This document shows, one piece after another, positions 7,871-15,906 of a DNA stretch of 27,593 nt (its first letter is position 1; the number at the start of each line of letters is the position of its first letter). A program made the translations under genes and the position numbers. The stretch is from SZUA-229 sp041589175 (GTDB taxonomy: Bacteria > Pseudomonadota > Gammaproteobacteria > SZUA-229). A model generated the notes under the pieces. It made no database searches. It saw only the letters and a list, made by a program, of their open reading frames with translations, and was not told the DNA's origin. The stretch is from the NCBI GenBank assembly GCA_041589175.1, contig JBFHWF010000029.1, positions 1-27,593 on the forward strand, read 5' to 3'.

Positions 7871-7898
7871 AGCACCTCGGTTTTGCAGGTGCTTCTTT
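7871..7898 (+). terminator. Intrinsic terminator of porin 1
   Basis: AGCACCT (7871-7877) and AGGTGCT (7887-7893) form a perfect seven-base stem with a nine-base loop, followed by a short T-rich tail (TCTTT). It lies 98 bases past the porin stop and before the TerB-like gene. Confidence 0.65.
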
Positions 7899-7978
7899 AG
7901 CCTGTCTTGAATATCTTCCTGTGTATTTGGTTTTTTATTTCGTTAGAATGTAAGCGTGTTTCTGATATGGGCTAACGA

Positions 7979-8446
7979 ATGATCAAAGATATACAGCGAT
8001 TCTTTAACCAGTATTTTTCTCCATCAGCAGATAAAGTGGAATCAGAGCATCAGGTGAATCTGGCGGCGGCCGCATTGCTGGTGGAGATGTGTCTGCAGGA
8101 TGATGAGATGCAGACAATCGAAGTCGATATGGTGCATGATGCATTAATCGAGCATCTTGGGCTGTCAGAATCAGAGGCTGCGGAGTTATTCAGGCTGGCA
8201 GAGGCAGAGAAGCATGCAGCGACTGACTATCACCAGTTCACCCGCCTCATCGCCAGCCATTATGACCAGGCGCAGAAAATCCATCTGGTAGAGCTGCTGT
8301 GGCGTGTCGCTTATGCGGACGGTTTTCTCGATAGCTACGAGGAGCTAATGGTGCGACGCATCTGTGACCTGATCTATGTGTCGCACAAGGATTTTCTGCA
8401 GGCCAAGCACCGAGTGATGGATTCATCAGAGGGAAAACAGGCATAA
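7979..8446 (+). CDS. TerB-family protein
   Basis: A 155-residue cytoplasmic, all-helical protein of the TerB / tellurite-resistance B superfamily. It has the internal duplication typical of the fold: a first acidic motif M-C-L-Q-D-D-E-M..E (residues 37-48) and a second, R-V-A-Y-A-D-G-F-L-D..E (109-121), each a helix ending in Asp with a Glu one turn later. In TerB these motifs bind metal. No other ter genes are nearby, so a role in tellurite resistance is not implied; most stand-alone members are uncharacterised. The start follows a weak ribosome site. A shared terminator lies immediately after the stop. Confidence 0.8.
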   Translation: MIKDIQRFFNQYFSPSADKVESEHQVNLAAAALLVEMCLQDDEMQTIEVDMVHDALIEHLGLSESEAAELFRLAEAEKHAATDYHQFTRLIASHYDQAQKIHLVELLWRVAYADGFLDSYEELMVRRICDLIYVSHKDFLQAKHRVMDSSEGKQA

Positions 8447-8478
8447 AAAAAGCCACCAGGCGAACCCGGTGGCTTTTT
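8447..8478. terminator. Bidirectional intrinsic terminator
   Basis: GCCACC (8452-8457) and GGTGGC (8468-8473) form the core stem, extendable by two G-C pairs past one mismatch. It is preceded by an A run (8445-8451) and followed by TTTTT, so it can stop transcription from both the TerB-like gene (+) and the small gene at 8513 (-). Confidence 0.85.
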
Positions 8479-8512
8479 ATTATTCACGGGGAGGTGAATT
8501 CGTCAGGCAGTC

Positions 8513-8710
8513 TTAGCGAAGAATAGACTGCTTGGTTTCGCGATTCGCATCCCATGCTGCGTGTACCTGATCGATCGCGTTCTTGATGTGTGTTTCAGTA
8601 ATCTGAATCATGTCACCGTTATCATCGACGATCATGCCGCCTTTGAAACCGGTTTGTGTGATGGCGTATGCGTACTTGCCGCATTCCTGGTCTTTTGCTG
8701 CGTTAGACAT
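8513..8710 (-). CDS. Small conserved-looking hypothetical protein, 65 residues
   Basis: I do not recognise this gene. The frame is open to 8755, but AGGAAA on the minus strand, seven bases ahead of the ATG at 8710, fixes a 65-residue product. It is soluble, slightly acidic, with one cysteine (Cys10), an aromatic Y-A-Y-A-I-T-Q-T-G-F-K-G-G-M-I-V-D-D-N-G-D stretch that looks like a beta hairpin (14-33), and an amphipathic helix from about 38 to 60. It has its own good promoter and shares a strong terminator, both arguing that it is real and independently transcribed. The neighbours are a TerB-like gene and a hydrolase, which say little about its function. Confidence 0.7.
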   Translation of the reverse strand: MSNAAKDQECGKYAYAITQTGFKGGMIVDDNGDMIQITETHIKNAIDQVHAAWDANRETKQSILR

Positions 8711-8844
8711 ATTGAAATTTCCTAAAAAAGTAAAAAATTCTGTATTTCTAACCACCCTTTCTCGTTGTATTTTTTTAACGATGGTTACAGATAAAGAATT
8801 TTATGGCACCAGCAACAAATTTGATCTGGCGCAAGTTTCGGCGA

Positions 8845-8872
8845 ATTATATAGCGAGTTCAGTACTAGTTAA
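8845..8872 (-). promoter_or_regulatory. Sigma-70-type promoter for the 65-residue gene
   Basis: On the minus strand TTAACT (complement of 8867-8872) and a perfect TATAAT (complement of 8845-8850) are separated by 16 bases. The predicted transcript would start near 8838, leaving a leader of about 125 bases. The whole divergent spacer 8711-9017 (307 bases) is AT-rich and holds no other gene I can support; a TATAAA at about 8969 may serve the + strand hydrolase. Confidence 0.5.
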
Positions 8873-9017
8873 AGCCTTAATATGCTGATTTTGTGAATTT
8901 AATATGGTTATTTTATGAACAATTAATGTTCTTCCTGGTGTAATGGTGTAAATTATTGATTTACTTGTATAAAATAAAGCATTATTAATGCATCCGTTAG
9001 TCGGTGAGTCGCTATCT

Positions 9018-9800
9018 ATGTCCAGAAAACAGCCAACCAGCCGTCGAGACGTCCACTTCGAGGGATATGAAGGGGTCAGAATTAGCGGTAGTTTAGACTT
9101 CCCGCAGCAGCAGGCCCCACTGGCATATGCCATTGCCTGTCATTGCTTTACCTGTACCCGTCAGACTCTCACCACGGCCAGAGTGAGCAAAGGACTGGCA
9201 GAGGCGGGAATTGCGGTATTGCGCTTTGACTTCACGGGTCTGGGAGAAAGTGAAGGGGATTTCGCCCATAGCCACTTCACCAGTATGCTGGGTGACATAC
9301 AGGGGGCAGCACGATTCCTTCAATCCCATTACCAGGCGCCCAGCTTCCTGCTCGGGCACAGCATGGGAGGCACGGCCTGCCTCGCGGCCTCGCAGCTGGC
9401 AGATAGTAGTCTGTCTCAATTGCGTAAGCTGGTGACATTGGCATCGCCCGCCGCTCCCAATCATGTTCTGCATCACTTTGGAAAAGCCATGCCTGAACTC
9501 AGGGCCGGGCGAATGTCCAGTATCCAGGTAGCGGGTCAGACGTATCCCGTGGCACCGAGCTTTGTCGAGGATGTGGAAAATTTTGATATGCGTGCACAGA
9601 TGGCGCAGTGTGTGTTGCCGATACTGGCCATACGAGCGGGTGAAGATGCGCTGGTGCCGGCCAGTGAGGCTGAGGCAATTATTCGCCTGACTCGAGGTCA
9701 GTCGAAACTCATGAATATTGATGGGGCGGATCACTTATTTAGCCATCGCCCTCATACACAGCAGTTGCTAGATGGCCTGATTCCATGGCTGCTGAACTAA
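9018..9800 (+). CDS. Alpha/beta hydrolase of the OsmC-associated type
   Basis: A 260-residue serine hydrolase, cytoplasmic. The nucleophile elbow is G-H-S115-M-G-G, the acid Asp210 (A-G-E-D-A-L-V) and the base His239 (G-A-D-H-L-F). The segment H42-C-F-T-C-T and the run L-R-F-D-F-T-G-L-G-E-S-E-G-D-F (68-82) are what I remember from proteins in which this hydrolase is fused to a C-terminal OsmC domain. Here the protein ends right after the hydrolase fold, so the OsmC half is absent. An upstream ATG at 8988 would add ten residues but lacks a ribosome site and sits just after a -10-like TATAAA; GGTGAG nine bases before 9018 supports the later start. The substrate is unknown. Confidence 0.82.
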   Translation: MSRKQPTSRRDVHFEGYEGVRISGSLDFPQQQAPLAYAIACHCFTCTRQTLTTARVSKGLAEAGIAVLRFDFTGLGESEGDFAHSHFTSMLGDIQGAARFLQSHYQAPSFLLGHSMGGTACLAASQLADSSLSQLRKLVTLASPAAPNHVLHHFGKAMPELRAGRMSSIQVAGQTYPVAPSFVEDVENFDMRAQMAQCVLPILAIRAGEDALVPASEAEAIIRLTRGQSKLMNIDGADHLFSHRPHTQQLLDGLIPWLLN

Positions 9801-9896
9801 TGTTGGCCTGGTTCAGCTTCGATAGAAACATTCCCGGAAACCTGTCTATACTCATAGTGATTTGCTGATACACACTAAACAGCCAGGAAAACGAAA

Positions 9897-10754
9897 ATGG
9901 TAGAAGTAAAGACATTCTTTGATGAGCAGACGTTCACCTTTACCCATCTTGTCTATGATCCGGAAACTAAGGATGCAGTGGTGTTCGATCCAGTGCTCGA
10001 CCTGGATACGATCGGCTGGCGTACACAGACAAAAAGCCTGGATACGCTAGATGGCTTTATTGATAGTAACCAGCTCAAACTACACTATGTACTGGATACT
10101 CATATTCATGCCGATCACCTGACAGGCATGCAGCACCTTAAAGAAAAATATAAAGTTCCACTGGTGATCAATGCCGCCATTACTACGGTGCAGGAAACCT
10201 TTAAGGAGGTTTTTAATCTTGGAAATGATTTCGATACATCCGGTGGTGATTTCGACAAATTGGTAAAAGATGGTGATACGGTACAGGCGGGAAGTATTTC
10301 CATAGAAGTACTGCATACGCCTGGGCACACCCCGGCATGCACGACTTACAAGATCGAAGATAATTTATTTACGGGCGATGCGCTGTTTGTGCCCAGTATC
10401 GGTACCGGGCGCTGTGATTTCCCCAAGGGCAGTGCCAGAGATCTGTACCAGTCCGTTACTCAGAAACTTTATACGCTGCCTGATGACACTAAGGTCTTCC
10501 CCGGTCACGATTATCCTGGTAATCGTGAATTACAGACATTCACGACGATCGGCGAAAGCAAGGCATCGAACGTCGACCTGCCTGCCGATCGCAGTGAAGA
10601 TGATTACGTCAAGTTCATGGAAACCCGTGATGCAAAACTGCCACTGCCACGCCTGATATACCAGAGCGTTCAAGTGAATCTTACCGCTGGGCAGTTGCCC
10701 AGGGCAGAGTCTAATGGGCAGCACTATCTGAAGATTCCAATCTATAACGACTAG
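9897..10754 (+). CDS. MBL-fold protein, persulfide dioxygenase (ETHE1)-like
   Basis: A 285-residue metallo-beta-lactamase-fold enzyme. T68-H-I-H-A-D-H74 is the HxHxDH motif; His144 (TPGHT), Asp161 (FTGDALF) and His204 (PGHDY) complete the metal site. By comparison with ETHE1, His69, His144 and Asp161 would bind one ferrous iron. The G-T-G-R-C-D-F block (169-175) is shared with persulfide dioxygenases, which oxidise glutathione persulfide to sulfite, rather than with glyoxalase II. An insertion around 95-125 and a C-terminal tail of about 70 residues differ from the shortest ETHE1 types. AGGA precedes the ATG and an intrinsic terminator follows. Sulfur oxidation fits a sulfur-metabolising marine gammaproteobacterium, but that is inference. 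Confidence 0.82.
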   Translation: MVEVKTFFDEQTFTFTHLVYDPETKDAVVFDPVLDLDTIGWRTQTKSLDTLDGFIDSNQLKLHYVLDTHIHADHLTGMQHLKEKYKVPLVINAAITTVQETFKEVFNLGNDFDTSGGDFDKLVKDGDTVQAGSISIEVLHTPGHTPACTTYKIEDNLFTGDALFVPSIGTGRCDFPKGSARDLYQSVTQKLYTLPDDTKVFPGHDYPGNRELQTFTTIGESKASNVDLPADRSEDDYVKFMETRDAKLPLPRLIYQSVQVNLTAGQLPRAESNGQHYLKIPIYND

Positions 10755-10764
10755 ATTAAAACTC

Positions 10765-10795
10765 AACGCCACTCACAGAGTGGCGTTTCACTTTA
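10765..10795 (+). terminator. Intrinsic terminator after the ETHE1-like gene
   Basis: AACGCCACT (10765-10773) and AGTGGCGTT (10779-10787) form a perfect nine-base stem around a five-base loop, 11 bases past the stop, followed by TCACTTTAT. The opposite strand has fewer T residues after the stem, so it mainly serves the + strand. Confidence 0.75.
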
Positions 10796-10834
10796 TGGCC
10801 GAGGATTATTGACAGGGAAGTTGATCGGTTCAGA

Positions 10835-11311
10835 TCAGTAGTCTTCGCGTTCACTATTCGCTTGCCATGCCTGAAAACTTTTTACGGCGTCAGGATGTGA
10901 TAGCTGAAGGCTCTTTAATTGTCGTTGCTGAGGATTTTTAGCAAGTTCTTCATAAATAAAGTGGTCGTCGAAACCTGCAGCGGCAGCATCACTGGCAGTT
11001 GCGGCATAGACCAGTTCGGGGATGCGAGCCCAGTAGATGGCCGACAGGCACATGGGGCAGGGCTCACAACTTGAATAGATAATGCAGTTGTCGAGCTGGT
11101 GGCTTTGTAATGTCTGACAGGCCTCACGTATGGCCATTATTTCTGCATGGGCTGATGGATCACAATTATGTGTGACCTGATTGTATCCGCGTCCAATGAT
11201 TTTTCCAGCTTTGACGATAACTGCACCAAACGGCCCGCCGTCTGATTTTGCGGATTGCACGGCCAGCGCTATCGCTTCGTTAAGAAATGTCTGGTGGGTA
11301 TTGTTAGTCAC
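10835..11311 (-). CDS. Guanine deaminase-like nucleoside/base deaminase
   Basis: A 158-residue zinc deaminase of the cytidine deaminase superfamily. Zinc ligands are His55 and the C85-x-x-C88 pair (E-P-C-P-M-C), with Glu57 (H-A-E) as proton shuttle. The order of blocks (GGPFGAVIVK, DPSAHAE, AIYWAR, A-A-G-F-D-D-x-F-I-Y, F-Q-A-W, terminal D-Y) follows Bacillus subtilis guanine deaminase GuaD from end to end, including the C-terminal tyrosine, so guanine to xanthine is the most likely reaction; TadA lacks these C-terminal features. The frame is open to a TTG at 11350. I choose GTG at 11311 because it gives the family length and overlaps the STAS stop by eight bases. Confidence 0.8.
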   Translation of the reverse strand: MTNNTHQTFLNEAIALAVQSAKSDGGPFGAVIVKAGKIIGRGYNQVTHNCDPSAHAEIMAIREACQTLQSHQLDNCIIYSSCEPCPMCLSAIYWARIPELVYAATASDAAAAGFDDHFIYEELAKNPQQRQLKSLQLSHPDAVKSFQAWQANSEREDY

Positions 11312-11618
11312 GGATACAGGAAATATTAAACTTGCGATGAAAGTTAGCAATCCTTAACAGGTTGCTGGCAAACTCTGAACAGTTTGTGATGTGTAAAGGG
11401 GAATGTTTAAAGTGCTCGTCGAGCAGTAATAACATGCCCAGTGCAGCGGAATCCATGTAATCGGTGCTGGCAAGATCAAGCTCGATCTGTTTAACCTGCT
11501 CACAGCTATAATCTCGATAGTTTGAGCGAAATTCATCGTAAATATCAAAATTGAAACGGTCCCGTACGCGAAGGCTCAGGGTTTGCGTCGAAGCATCATA
11601 GCTATGGCTGACACTCAT
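11304..11618 (-). CDS. STAS-domain protein (anti-sigma factor antagonist-like)
   Basis: A 104-residue single STAS domain of the SpoIIAA / HsbA kind, which in partner-switching systems binds an anti-sigma factor or another effector and is switched by serine phosphorylation. The core strand-loop L-D-L-A-S-T-D-Y-M-D-S-A-A-L-G-M-L-L-L-L spans 47-66. Family members usually read D-S-S-[GA]-L-G; here it is D56-S57-A58-A59, so one of the two serines is missing. It begins 12 bases after the hslO stop with AAAGG ahead of the ATG and overlaps the deaminase start. No kinase or phosphatase partner is in the window. Confidence 0.82.
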   Translation of the reverse strand: MSVSHSYDASTQTLSLRVRDRFNFDIYDEFRSNYRDYSCEQVKQIELDLASTDYMDSAALGMLLLLDEHFKHSPLHITNCSEFASNLLRIANFHRKFNISCIRD

Positions 11619-11629
11619 AATCCATGCCT

Positions 11630-12520
11630 TTAGTGGTGAGTGGTTGGCGGGTCCTGTGGTGTCGGCTGGCTGAACAGTTGCTCGACATCCACTTTGTCAT
11701 AAGTATAGTGTGCATTACAGAATTCACAGTCCACCTCGATATTACCCTGCTCCTTGATGATACTACGGGCTTCATCGATACCAAGGGACAGTATCATCTG
11801 TTCAATGCGTTCACTGGAGCAGCCACAGCGAAAACTCACCGGGCTGGGATCAAACAGGCGTATATCATCTTCGTGGAACAGACGATGTAAAACGGTTTGT
11901 GTCGAGAGTGTGAGCAACTCTTCTCGTGTAATGGTATCGGCCAGATGCTGCGCGTGATCCCAGTCGTGCAGGCCCTTATCGAGGTTGCTATGGCTGCCGC
12001 CTTCGGCAGGCAGTTCCTGAAGCAGGAAGCCCACACAGAGTTGGCTGTCCGAGGCGAGCCACAGACGTGTACGTAGTTGTTCAGATTGCGTGAAGTAGTT
12101 TTCGATAGCGTCTTTTATATGGGTTCCCTGCAGGCCGATAATACCCTGGTAAGGTTCGCCATGTAGTGGCTCGATGGTCATTACCATTTGGCCATTACCG
12201 AAAATAGACTGCAGGTTATCCAAAGGTACATCGCCATGCCATCGTGCAAGGCCGCGTAGAGTTCCTTCGGATGTGGCCTGTACAACTAGCAGATGAAGGG
12301 GGCCGTCGCCCCGAATCTGTAGAATCAGTGAGCCCTCAAACTTGATGGTGGCCGATAGTAGTGCGCATGCGGCGAAAGCTTCACCCAGAATGTGCTTGAC
12401 GGTATCCGGGTAATGATGGCGCTCCAGCACCGCCTGCCAGGTCGCATGCAGGTGTACCATTTCACCGCGAACACGGGTGTTCTCGATTACAAAACGATGC
12501 AGCAGGTCGTTATCGGACAT
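11630..12520 (-). CDS. hslO: Redox-regulated chaperone Hsp33
   Basis: A 296-residue cytoplasmic holdase activated by oxidative unfolding. The N-terminal domain occupies about 1-180. The C-terminal zinc switch has four cysteines, C232-x-C234 (R-C-G-C) and C265-x-x-C268 (C-E-F-C), with the spacing usual for Hsp33. G-L-Q-G-T-H and the F-x-x-S-E-Q-x-x-T motif are also present. The gene starts three bases after gatB ends, so it is almost certainly cotranscribed with gatCAB. The His-rich end T-T-H-H is not part of the conserved fold. Confidence 0.95.
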   Translation of the reverse strand: MSDNDLLHRFVIENTRVRGEMVHLHATWQAVLERHHYPDTVKHILGEAFAACALLSATIKFEGSLILQIRGDGPLHLLVVQATSEGTLRGLARWHGDVPLDNLQSIFGNGQMVMTIEPLHGEPYQGIIGLQGTHIKDAIENYFTQSEQLRTRLWLASDSQLCVGFLLQELPAEGGSHSNLDKGLHDWDHAQHLADTITREELLTLSTQTVLHRLFHEDDIRLFDPSPVSFRCGCSSERIEQMILSLGIDEARSIIKEQGNIEVDCEFCNAHYTYDKVDVEQLFSQPTPQDPPTTHH

Positions 12521-12523
12521 GGC

Positions 12524-13957
12524 TTAGCCGTCCAGTTTCTGTTTCAGAATTTTATTGACCTGTGCTGGGTTAGCTTTGCCCTGTGAAGCTTTCATTACCT
12601 GGCCGACGAAGTAACCAAATAATTTATCTTTACCTGAACGATATTGTTCAAGCTGGTTAGGGCTGTTAGCGATAACTTCGTCGATCATGGCTTCAATAGC
12701 AGAGTCATCGGTGATCTGTTTAAGGCCCTTCTTCTCGATAACCGTATCAGCATCACCTTCGCCATTCCACATGCTGTTGAACACGTCCTTGGCGATCTTG
12801 CCGGAGATGGTGTTGTCTTCAATGCGTTTGAGCATGCCAGCCAGCATGTCTGCATTAACCGGGCAATCATTGATGCTCATGTCCTCTTTGTTGAGGCGTG
12901 CGGCGACATCGCCGTTTAACCAGTTGGCTGCGGTTTTTGCATCGGAAGATGCATTGACCACGGCTTCGAAGTAATCAGCCATGTCGCGGGATGCTGTGAG
13001 TAATGCGGCATCGTATTCGCTCAAACCCAGTTCGCTAACAAAGCGTGCAGTTTTTTCTGCAGGTAATTCGGGCAGCGTTGCACGAACCTCTTCTAGGTAC
13101 GCGTCATCGATGATAACCGGCAGCAGGTCAGGGTCGGGAAAATAGCGATAGTCATTTGCTTCTTCCTTGGAGCGCATGGAGCGAGTTTCATTTTTGTCGG
13201 CATCGTAGAGGCGGGTTTCCTGAATGATTTCGCCGCCGTCTTCAAGAATATCAATCTGACGCTCAACTTCGATATTAATTGCGCGCTCAACAAAGCGAAA
13301 TGAATTGATGTTTTTAAGTTCAGTCCGCGTGCCGAATTCCTCTTCACCCTTGATACGAACGGAAACGTTGGCATCACAACGGAAAGAGCCTTCCGCCATA
13401 TTGCCGTCACAGATTTCCAGATACTGCACCAGCGAGTGAATCTTTTTCATATATGCGACCGCTTCTTTGGCAGAACGCATATCAGGCTCGGAAACAATTT
13501 CCAGTAACGGAGTGCCTGCACGATTAAGGTCGATACCGGTCATGCCATGAAAATCTTCATGCAGTGATTTGCCCGCATCTTCTTCAAGGTGAGCGCGAGT
13601 AATGCCCACGGTTTTTTTGCTACCGTCTTCCAGTTCGATATCGATAGTGCCTTCTGCAACAATCGGTAATTCCATCTGTGAGATCTGGTAGCCTTTTGGC
13701 AGGTCAGGGTAAAAATAATTTTTACGCGCAAACACGGAGTGTTTTGATACGCGTGAGCCGGTGGCAAGTCCGAACTTTGCGGCCATGCGAATGGCTTCCG
13801 CATTCACGACGGGTAAAACACCAGGCAGTCCAAGATCGACTGCGCAGGCCTGGGTGTTAGGCTCTGCACCATAGGCGGTAGATGCCGATGAAAAAATTTT
13901 ACTCTTGGTACGCAGTTGTGCGTGAATCTCAAGACCGATTACGGTTTCCCATTCCAT
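12524..13957 (-). CDS. gatB: Asp-tRNA(Asn)/Glu-tRNA(Gln) amidotransferase subunit B
   Basis: A 477-residue tRNA-binding and kinase subunit of the GatCAB transamidase, which phosphorylates the mischarged Glu or Asp and transfers ammonia supplied by GatA. The signature G-L-E-I-H-A-Q-L is at 8-15 and Y-P-D-L-P-K-G-Y-Q-I-S-Q at 83-94. The C-terminal helical/YqeY-like domain ends in G-K-A-N-P-A-Q-V-N-K-I-L. The length is standard. AGAGG nine bases before the ATG supports the start. The presence of GatCAB implies that Asn-tRNA or Gln-tRNA (or both) is made indirectly; which one depends on genes elsewhere. Confidence 0.97.
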   Translation of the reverse strand: MEWETVIGLEIHAQLRTKSKIFSSASTAYGAEPNTQACAVDLGLPGVLPVVNAEAIRMAAKFGLATGSRVSKHSVFARKNYFYPDLPKGYQISQMELPIVAEGTIDIELEDGSKKTVGITRAHLEEDAGKSLHEDFHGMTGIDLNRAGTPLLEIVSEPDMRSAKEAVAYMKKIHSLVQYLEICDGNMAEGSFRCDANVSVRIKGEEEFGTRTELKNINSFRFVERAINIEVERQIDILEDGGEIIQETRLYDADKNETRSMRSKEEANDYRYFPDPDLLPVIIDDAYLEEVRATLPELPAEKTARFVSELGLSEYDAALLTASRDMADYFEAVVNASSDAKTAANWLNGDVAARLNKEDMSINDCPVNADMLAGMLKRIEDNTISGKIAKDVFNSMWNGEGDADTVIEKKGLKQITDDSAIEAMIDEVIANSPNQLEQYRSGKDKLFGYFVGQVMKASQGKANPAQVNKILKQKLDG

Positions 13958-14028
13958 AAAGAATGCCTCTTAAACTTGTCTATCGCGAACACAGTGTTCT
14001 GTGTTTTGGCTCATAGTTGGCGCCTTTT

Positions 14029-15486
14029 CTATTCGAAATCGCCGGGAATTTTTCGATGCCAGTCGGTTTTCTGCTGGTACTGGTGTGCAACATTCAGCAG
14101 CTTGCTCTCTGCAAAATGTGGCGCAATGATCTGCAGTCCTACTGGCATGTTGTTGCTGAAGCCGGCGGGAATGCTCATGCCGGGCAGGCCCGCCAGGTTG
14201 ACCGCAATCGTGTAAATGTCCGACAGGTACATAGAAATCGGATCGCTGGCTTTTTCGCCGATATTGAACGCGGTTTCCGGTGCAGCGGGACCCATAATGA
14301 CATCCACCTGCTCGAAAGCCTTTTTGAAATCATCGGAAATCATACGGCGCAGCTTTTGTGCCTTAAGGTAATAGGCGTCGTAGTAACCGGCGGATAAAGC
14401 GTAGGTGCCAACCATGATGCGACGTTTCACTTCAGCGCCAAAGCCTTCGCCTCGTGAGCGTTTATAGAGGTCTTCAAGGTCCTGTGGATCTTCACAGCGA
14501 TAACCGAAACGCACACCGTCAAAACGTGACAGATTAGAAGAGCATTCCGCAGGTGCGACTACATAATAAACGGGAACAGCCAGGTGCGTATTGGGCAGAC
14601 TGATGGATACCGTTTCTGCACCCAGTGATCGATAGGTTTCGATAGCCTGCTGAATCGTGCTGTTGATGTCTTCGTTCAGACCTTCGCCAAAATACTCTTC
14701 AGGTAAACCGATCTTTAAGCCTTTAAGTGGCTGGTCAAGTTGCGCCGTGTAATCTGGAACCGCTTCATCCAGTGAGGTTGAGTCTCGGGTATCGAAGCCT
14801 GCCATGGCGTTCATTAGCAGTGCGCAGTCTTCCGCACTCTGTGCCATAGGCCCGGCCTGGTCGAGACTGGATGCAAAGGCAATCATGCCGTATCGAGATA
14901 CCCGGCCATAGGTCGGTTTTAATCCTGTGATGCCACAGAAAGATGCGGGCTGGCGAATCGATCCGCCGGTGTCAGTTCCTGTGGCGGCGGGTGCGAGGCG
15001 AGCCGCGACGCAGGATGCAGAGCCACCGGAAGAACCGCCGGGTACGGCCTCAGTATTCCAGGGATTACGAACGGCACCGTAGTAACTGGTTTCGTTAGAG
15101 GAGCCCATGGCAAATTCATCCATATTGGTTTTGCCCAGCATGATGACACCAGCCTGCTGCATTTTTTCAACCACGGTTGCATCGTATGGTGATTCAAAAT
15201 TATCCAGCATCTTCGAGCCGCAGGAGGTTTTAACGCCGCGGGTACAGAAAATATCCTTATGTGCAATAGGTACGCCGGTTAGTGGGCCTGCAGTTCCAGC
15301 CTTACGTTGTTCATCGGCGGCAGCTGCGGCAGCCAGTGCGCTGGTTTCAGTAACAGTAATAAAGCTGTTGAGCTGAGGGTCGAGCTGTTTAATACGATCC
15401 AGGAAGTGCTCGGTAAGCTGTACCGATGTCACCTCGCCCGCTTGTAGCATGGCGGATAGTTCACTCAGCGTTTTCGTATGATACAT
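14029..15486 (-). CDS. gatA: Asp-tRNA(Asn)/Glu-tRNA(Gln) amidotransferase subunit A
   Basis: A 485-residue amidase-signature glutaminase that feeds ammonia to GatB. The Ser-cisSer-Lys triad is visible as Lys77 (P-I-A-H-K-D), Ser152 (P-G-G-S-S-G-G-S) and Ser176 (D-T-G-G-S-I-R), spaced as in the family. The glycine-rich amidase signature spans about 148-180. It is the middle gene of gatC-gatA-gatB, separated from gatB by 71 bases and from gatC by 54. AAGAGAA precedes the ATG at suitable spacing. Confidence 0.97.
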   Translation of the reverse strand: MYHTKTLSELSAMLQAGEVTSVQLTEHFLDRIKQLDPQLNSFITVTETSALAAAAAADEQRKAGTAGPLTGVPIAHKDIFCTRGVKTSCGSKMLDNFESPYDATVVEKMQQAGVIMLGKTNMDEFAMGSSNETSYYGAVRNPWNTEAVPGGSSGGSASCVAARLAPAATGTDTGGSIRQPASFCGITGLKPTYGRVSRYGMIAFASSLDQAGPMAQSAEDCALLMNAMAGFDTRDSTSLDEAVPDYTAQLDQPLKGLKIGLPEEYFGEGLNEDINSTIQQAIETYRSLGAETVSISLPNTHLAVPVYYVVAPAECSSNLSRFDGVRFGYRCEDPQDLEDLYKRSRGEGFGAEVKRRIMVGTYALSAGYYDAYYLKAQKLRRMISDDFKKAFEQVDVIMGPAAPETAFNIGEKASDPISMYLSDIYTIAVNLAGLPGMSIPAGFSNNMPVGLQIIAPHFAESKLLNVAHQYQQKTDWHRKIPGDFE

Positions 15487-15540
15487 GTCTGTGTGTTCTC
15501 TTGATAATCTTCAGGGTTTCGAGTGATGCTATGCGACTGT

Positions 15541-15828
15541 TTACTCGATAACCTTAGGTACCAGATAAAGCCCATTTTCAGTTTTTGGAGCAATTTTCTG
15601 GAATTCATCACGCTGGTCCGTCTCCAGCACTTCATCTGCGCGCAGGCGCTGGGCAAGGTCCATGGGATGAGCCATGGGTGTAACATCCGAGGTGTCCACT
15701 GCATTCATCTGCTCAACCAGATCAATAATGCTCGACAGGTTGCTGGCATAGCCGTCGATCTGTGACTCGTCAATTTGCAGACGCGCCAGATGGGCTATGT
15801 TTTTTACATCATCAGGTCCCAATGACAT
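15541..15828 (-). CDS. gatC: Asp-tRNA(Asn)/Glu-tRNA(Gln) amidotransferase subunit C
   Basis: A 95-residue subunit that wraps around GatA and stabilises its contact with GatB. It shows the family N-terminus D-V-K-N-I-A-H-L-A-R-L and the central V-D-T-S-D-V-T-P-M-A-H-P block, followed by L-R-A-D-E-V. GGAGA six bases before the ATG supports the start. It is the first gene of the minus-strand operon, and its promoter must lie in the 283-base divergent region shared with mreB. Confidence 0.95.
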   Translation of the reverse strand: MSLGPDDVKNIAHLARLQIDESQIDGYASNLSSIIDLVEQMNAVDTSDVTPMAHPMDLAQRLRADEVLETDQRDEFQKIAPKTENGLYLVPKVIE

Positions 15829-15906
15829 GGATATCTCCGTGAGTGTTCAGGCCGGATCTGGCACCGAGTATTTACAGGGGGCCGGGGTAGTTCCGGGATT
15901 ATGCCC

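Noticed and set aside
9093..9734. 213-codon minus-strand frame opposite the hydrolase
   Set aside because: The plus-strand frame has a complete catalytic triad; the opposite frame has no motif or start signal.
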